Shown here: in pieces, positions 14,232 to 17,305 of the stretch
Position numbering within the stretch: position 1 is the stretch's first letter
Layout of the letters: the number at the start of each line of letters is the position of its first letter
Origin: Deltaproteobacteria bacterium
GTDB lineage: Bacteria; Desulfobacterota; GWC2-55-46
Direction: 5' to 3'
Assembly (NCBI GenBank): GCA_016234955.1
Contig: JACRNN010000127.1
Coordinates: forward strand, 1-17,305
DNA length: 17,305 bases
The notes under the pieces: model-generated
Told to the model about the DNA's origin: nothing
Databases searched by the model: none
The model's input: the letters and a program-made list of their open reading frames with translations, nothing else
Program-made: the position numbers and the translations under genes

Positions 14232-15022
14232 CGCCCGCCCTCCCCGGCAAACCCTCCCGCGACGGAAAAGAGCCGTTTGAGGTGTACCGAGAGCTTTTCG
14301 GAGTCCAACCCGGTGAAGACCCCGTCCTCGACCACCATGGTCATCTCCCCGGTCTCCCCCGAAATGACTATTATAGCCGCGTCCGTCTCCTCCGCAAGGC
14401 CCATGGCCGCCCTGTGGCGGGTGCCCATCGCTTTTGCGGGCTCCTTGCCGGTAAGGGGCAGTATGCACCCTGCCTTGTAGACCCTTGCGCCCCTTATGAC
14501 CACAGCCCCGTCGTGCAGAGGGGAGCCGCTGTTGAATATGGAGAGCACAAGCTCCTTTGAGACGTTGGCGTCGACCTCCACCCCCGCTTCCAGGAATTCG
14601 CCTATGTCAACGGCCCGCTCCATCACCAGGAGGCCGCCCGTCCTCGTCTTTGACATCGCGGCGGCGGCCCTGGTTATCTCCTCAATCACCTCCCGCGGCC
14701 CCGTGGTCGCGCGGGAGATGAAAAAGGGCCTGCCTACGTGCACAAGGGCCTTTCTTATGTCCTGCTGGAAGACCACGATGATGAAGATCACTATGGAGCC
14801 GAGAAAATTGCTCAGTATCCAGTGCAGCGTCAGGAGTTCGACCCTCTGGGAGATGAAGTAGACCATGATTATCACGGCCAGCCCCCAGAACATCCTCTCC
14901 GCCCTCGTGCCCTTGAACATGCGCATGAACCAGTAGAGGATGGAAGCGACTATCAGTATGTCGAAGAGGGCCACGAGATTGCCGGCCCTCATGATTATCT
15001 CTAAAAACTGTTTGATAGGCAA
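14228..15022 (-). CDS. cdaA: Diadenylate cyclase (membrane-bound)
   Basis: CdaA joins two ATP into the second messenger c-di-AMP, which controls potassium and osmolyte uptake and cell-wall balance. The 264-residue protein has three N-terminal transmembrane segments (about 16-33, 44-58 and 72-86). A cytoplasmic DAC domain follows, with the catalytic DGA (171-173, in SPLHDGAVVI) and RHR (202-204, in GTRHRAAMGL). Length and order fit the CdaA class and not DisA. The start given is TTG 15022 with AGGCGG about 10 bases upstream; ATG at codon 11 (14992) is an alternative that would shorten the first helix. It overlaps cdaR by four bases. A 108-bp gap with a GGGGG/CCCCC hairpin and an A+T-rich stretch separates it from folP. 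Confidence 0.94.
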   Translation of the reverse strand: MPIKQFLEIIMRAGNLVALFDILIVASILYWFMRMFKGTRAERMFWGLAVIIMVYFISQRVELLTLHWILSNFLGSIVIFIIVVFQQDIRKALVHVGRPFFISRATTGPREVIEEITRAAAAMSKTRTGGLLVMERAVDIGEFLEAGVEVDANVSKELVLSIFNSGSPLHDGAVVIRGARVYKAGCILPLTGKEPAKAMGTRHRAAMGLAEETDAAIIVISGETGEMTMVVEDGVFTGLDSEKLSVHLKRLFSVAGGFAGEGGR

Positions 15023-15072
15023 CCCGATGCACCGCCTGTTTTCAATTTATAATTTGATTTGACGTTCCGGTA

Positions 15073-15097
15073 CCACCGGGGGTTTGAGCCCCCCTGG
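15073..15097. other. G/C-rich hairpin between folP and cdaA
   Basis: GGGGG (15078-15082) pairs with CCCCC (15089-15093), and CCA with TGG outside it closes the stem with small bulges. No T-run follows on the minus strand. Downstream, towards cdaA, lies an A+T-rich stretch (about 15040-15062) that could hold a promoter, but no good -35/-10 pair is visible. Confidence 0.35.
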
Positions 15098-15130
15098 CGG
15101 CCTCATTCGCATCTCAACCGCTCCAAGAGG

Positions 15131-16351
15131 TCAGACGGCGCCGCCCCTTATCGCGTCCGCCATGTCAAGGGCCATGCGGGCCTCTTTCACGTCATGGACC
15201 CTCAAGGCGCTCGCCCCGTTCAATACAGCGGCCACGGCCGCGGCTATCGTCCCCATGAGCCTGTCCTCCACCTTAGCGCCGAGGGCCGCCCCTATGAACG
15301 ACTTGCGCGAGGGCCCAAGGAGTATGGGCGCGCCGAGCGTCCTGAACTCACGGAGGTTCCTGATAAGATCGAGGTTTCCCTCGCTCGATTTGCCGAACCC
15401 GATGCCCGGGTCTATGATTATCCTCTCCCTCTCTATACCGGAAGAGACCGCGTAATCCATCCTCGCCATCAGGTGGTTGTATACCTCCGAGACAATGTCC
15501 TTATACCCGGTATCCTCCTGCATGGTGGACGGGGTCCCCCTCATGTGCATCAACACGACGGCGGCCTTGAACTCCGCGCAGACCCCGGCCATCCCGGCGT
15601 CCATGCAGAGGGCGCTCACGTCGTTGACCATCCCGGCCCCGGCACAGAGCGCGGTCCTGGCCACCTCCGCCTTGGTGGTGTCTATCGAGACCGGGACGCC
15701 CTTTGAGGCTATTGCCTCGACGACCGGCACGACCCTGTCCATCTCCTCGGCGACTCCGACGGGCAGGGCCCCGGGCCTTGTGGACTCCCCGCCGACGTCT
15801 ATGAAGTCCGCGCCCTCCTCGAACATCTCAAGGCCGCGCTCCACGGCCCCGCCCCTCTCAATGAACCTGCCCCCGTCGGAAAAAGAGTCCGGGGTGACGT
15901 TCAATATACCCATTATCATCGTGCGGGGGCCGAACTCCCGCTCCCACCCCCTGCCCTTTACAACGTAGCTCCTCTTGTTGAGGTTCCCTATCGCCTCAGA
16001 TAGTGAGAGGCCCACTTCAGGCAGGCCGAAGGACTGCGCCCTGAGCTTGCCCATGACGGCCTCGAACTGCCTGGCGGTCCCGGACAGGACCGCGTCGGTA
16101 GACCCGACCGAGCATGAGGCCGCGCCCCTGGCCACGGCGGCCTCCGCGCCGATGGAGAGCATCTCCTGCTTTAAGACGTTGGCCTGCGCCGGGGTAAGGC
16201 CCTCGACCCTCAGGTTGTAATGGAACTGCTTGGGGGCCATTATCCTTATCCCGACCGGATCGACCCCTATGCGCTCCATCTCTCTCCAGGCCCGCTCAAG
16301 GGCCTTTATGTCAAGAAACCTTACAGGGAACTTCAAGGGCTTCTCCGTCAA
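15131..16351 (-). CDS. folP: Dihydropteroate synthase with N-terminal extension
   Basis: FolP condenses p-aminobenzoate with hydroxymethyl-dihydropterin diphosphate in folate synthesis and is the sulfonamide target. The catalytic domain starts at about residue 144 with MGILNVTPDSFSDGG and continues through DVGGESTRPGA, SIDTTKAEVA, MHMRGTPSTMQ, DPGIGFGKS and GPSRKSFIG to the final LRVHDV. All pterin, phosphate and pABA loops are present. The first about 140 residues are an extra domain (GIRIMAPKQFHYNLRVEG, then ANVLKQEMLSIGAEAAVARG) that I recall from deltaproteobacterial and some other FolP proteins; its role is not known to me. The listed start TTG 16351 lacks a Shine-Dalgarno site. TTG 16336 has GGAG 6 bases upstream and is a better start, giving 401 residues. 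Confidence 0.93.
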   Translation of the reverse strand: MTEKPLKFPVRFLDIKALERAWREMERIGVDPVGIRIMAPKQFHYNLRVEGLTPAQANVLKQEMLSIGAEAAVARGAASCSVGSTDAVLSGTARQFEAVMGKLRAQSFGLPEVGLSLSEAIGNLNKRSYVVKGRGWEREFGPRTMIMGILNVTPDSFSDGGRFIERGGAVERGLEMFEEGADFIDVGGESTRPGALPVGVAEEMDRVVPVVEAIASKGVPVSIDTTKAEVARTALCAGAGMVNDVSALCMDAGMAGVCAEFKAAVVLMHMRGTPSTMQEDTGYKDIVSEVYNHLMARMDYAVSSGIERERIIIDPGIGFGKSSEGNLDLIRNLREFRTLGAPILLGPSRKSFIGAALGAKVEDRLMGTIAAAVAAVLNGASALRVHDVKEARMALDMADAIRGGAV

Positions 16352-16533
16352 AGATAGCGCGAAAAAATGAACCCTCTATGGATGAAAAACCCACGGCGCA
16401 TCGGAACGCTAAAAAAACGATATCGACCGCCCGATTACTCCTCCTCTCCGGGCCTCTGTATGCGAGAGGGCCGGAAGCGGAAGAGACCACTTCGGACAAG
16501 AAAACGGGATATTATGAATCGGAAGGGGATAGC
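16352..16533. other. ftsH-folP intergenic region, no gene seen
   Basis: Between the ftsH terminator and folP no reading frame looks like a protein, and base composition is mixed. Because a terminator closes ftsH, the promoter for the folP-lpdA genes should be here, but I see no convincing -35/-10 pair. A CATAAT at about 16513-16518 (minus strand) is an isolated -10 candidate. Confidence 0.3.
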
Positions 16534-16565
16534 AAAACCCCCGCCTGCCGACAAGGTGGCGGGGG
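16534..16565 (-). terminator. Intrinsic terminator of ftsH
   Basis: On the minus strand, starting 43 bases after the ftsH stop, CCCCCGCC (16565-16558) pairs with GGCGGGGG (16545-16538) around a 12-base loop. TTTT (16537-16534) follows directly. The stem is very stable and the U-tract is short. It separates ftsH from the folP operon. Confidence 0.65.
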
Positions 16566-16608
16566 GAGGATATGCCAAGAGGCGTCAGCGGGCTGTTCAG
16601 GCCCCGGG

Positions 16609-17305
16609 TTATGCGGGCTTTATGGCCATGCCGAGCCTGGCGGCGCTTCCGGGCTGGACGACATCGGGTTTGGAGTCGCCGACCGGCGCGTCCCCTGCCT
16701 TGGGCGACCCCCCGGTCCCGCCGGAGAATATTATGCTGTCTATCTCCTGCGCGTCGAGGACCTCTTTTTCGAGCAGGGCCTTGGCAAGCCTCTGCAAAGC
16801 GTCCACGTTCGACTCGATGAGCTTCTTCGCCTTTTCATAATTCTCGGTGACTATCCTTCTTATCTCGGAGTCTATGTCCTCGGCGGTCTCCTCGCTGAAG
16901 TCCCGCCTCTGGCTCATCTCCTTGCCGAGGAATATGTGCTCCTCTTTCTTGCCGAAGGTGAGGGGGCCCAGCTTCTCGCTCATGCCCCATTCGCAGACCA
17001 TCTTCCTGGCGAGCTCGGTGGCCCGCTCTATGTCGTTGCCCGCGCCGGTAGTCATGTGCTTGATCACTATCTCTTCGGCGGCCCTGCCGCCCATGAGCAC
17101 GGCTATGTTGTTGATGAGGTATTGCTTGCTGTATGTATGCCTCTCGTCTATCGGGAGCTGCTGAGTCAGGCCGAGCGCCATGCCCCTGGGGATTATGGAA
17201 ACCTTGTGTATGGGGTCCGTGCCCGGGGTGAGCCGCGCCACCAGGGTATGTCCGGCCTCATGGTATGCGGTATTGGACTTCTCGGTATCGCTTATTATGA
17301 GGCTC
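16609..17305 (-). CDS. ftsH: ATP-dependent zinc metalloprotease FtsH, C-terminal part
   Basis: FtsH is the membrane-anchored AAA+ protease that degrades misplaced membrane proteins and regulators such as LpxC. The window holds the last 231 codons; the gene continues beyond 17305, so the transmembrane and AAA+ parts are not seen. The zinc motif HEAGH lies at about 17247-17261 in TAYHEAGHTLVARLTPGTDP. It is followed by MGGRAAEEI and TTGAGNDIERAT, whose Asp is the third zinc ligand. The coiled C-terminal region ends with a glycine/proline-rich variable tail after EIDSIIF. The frame is open to the window edge, so the GTG at 17241 is internal (the V of TLVARL) and not a start. A terminator follows at 16534-16565. 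Confidence 0.96.
   Translation of the reverse strand, partial: SLIISDTEKSNTAYHEAGHTLVARLTPGTDPIHKVSIIPRGMALGLTQQLPIDERHTYSKQYLINNIAVLMGGRAAEEIVIKHMTTGAGNDIERATELARKMVCEWGMSEKLGPLTFGKKEEHIFLGKEMSQRRDFSEETAEDIDSEIRRIVTENYEKAKKLIESNVDALQRLAKALLEKEVLDAQEIDSIIFSGGTGGSPKAGDAPVGDSKPDVVQPGSAARLGMAIKPA

Noticed and set aside
14232..14468. Upstream extension of the cdaR frame to an ATG at 14468
   Set aside because: The extra residues are out-of-frame cdaA sequence rich in Gly, Arg and His. The GTGA overlap at 14231 gives the natural start right before the membrane helix.
16311..16499. 62-codon minus-strand frame between ftsH and folP
   Set aside because: It overlaps the folP start, has no family resemblance and no clear ribosome-binding site.
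1..17305. CRISPR array, tRNA or rRNA genes
   Set aside because: I saw no regularly spaced direct repeats and no tRNA- or rRNA-like segments on either strand.

Overview
The window reads as a stretch of a G+C-rich bacterial chromosome, most like the Deltaproteobacteria/Desulfobacterota and their neighbours. This assignment is an inference from gene content and order: ftsH, folP (with a long N-terminal extension), cdaA, cdaR, glmM, pdxJ, acpS, nnr, tsaE, then lysC, cimA and purB. That order resembles what I remember of Geobacter-type genomes. Every housekeeping gene lies on the minus strand, so transcription runs from high to low coordinates.

Right part, 17305 to about 7341. The 3' part of ftsH (protease domain with HEAGH) enters from the right edge and ends at an intrinsic terminator at 16534-16565. 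It is followed by folP (dihydropteroate synthase), cdaA (diadenylate cyclase), cdaR (YbbR regulator), glmM, pdxJ, acpS, a fused NAD(P)H-hydrate epimerase/dehydratase, tsaE and lpdA. Several neighbours overlap by 4 bases (cdaA/cdaR, acpS/nnr, nnr/tsaE), which points to translational coupling. The set joins folate, c-di-AMP and cell-wall precursor control, vitamin B6, acyl carrier protein activation, nicotinamide nucleotide repair, tRNA t6A modification and dihydrolipoamide oxidation. Two intergenic gaps on either side of glmM hold related REP-like palindromic repeats.

Middle, about 7340 to 3276. A small GIY-YIG nuclease gene sits between lpdA and lysC and is bracketed by a perfect 28-bp inverted repeat, so it looks like a small mobile element dropped into the operon. 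After it come lysC (aspartate kinase), cimA (citramalate synthase, isoleucine pathway) and a membrane-anchored ComEA-like helix-hairpin-helix protein. purB follows behind a plausible promoter of its own.

Left part, 1 to about 1967, is visibly A+T-rich and is an accessory, defence-flavoured region downstream of purB. It holds the tail of an IS3-family transposase, an mrr restriction gene cut off at the IS end, and a DUF3800 gene split by a frameshift. It also holds a lone promoter followed almost at once by a terminator, a nested palindromic element related to the one around the GIY-YIG gene, and a second remnant of the mrr 5' end directly behind purB. The purB tail/mrr head junction is present twice, once at each end of the DUF3800 segment. 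The segment therefore probably arose by duplication or recombination at this spot.

The best candidates for something undescribed are the GIY-YIG/palindrome element pair, the purB-mrr duplication hotspot, and an AcpS that has lost a conserved metal-binding glutamate.
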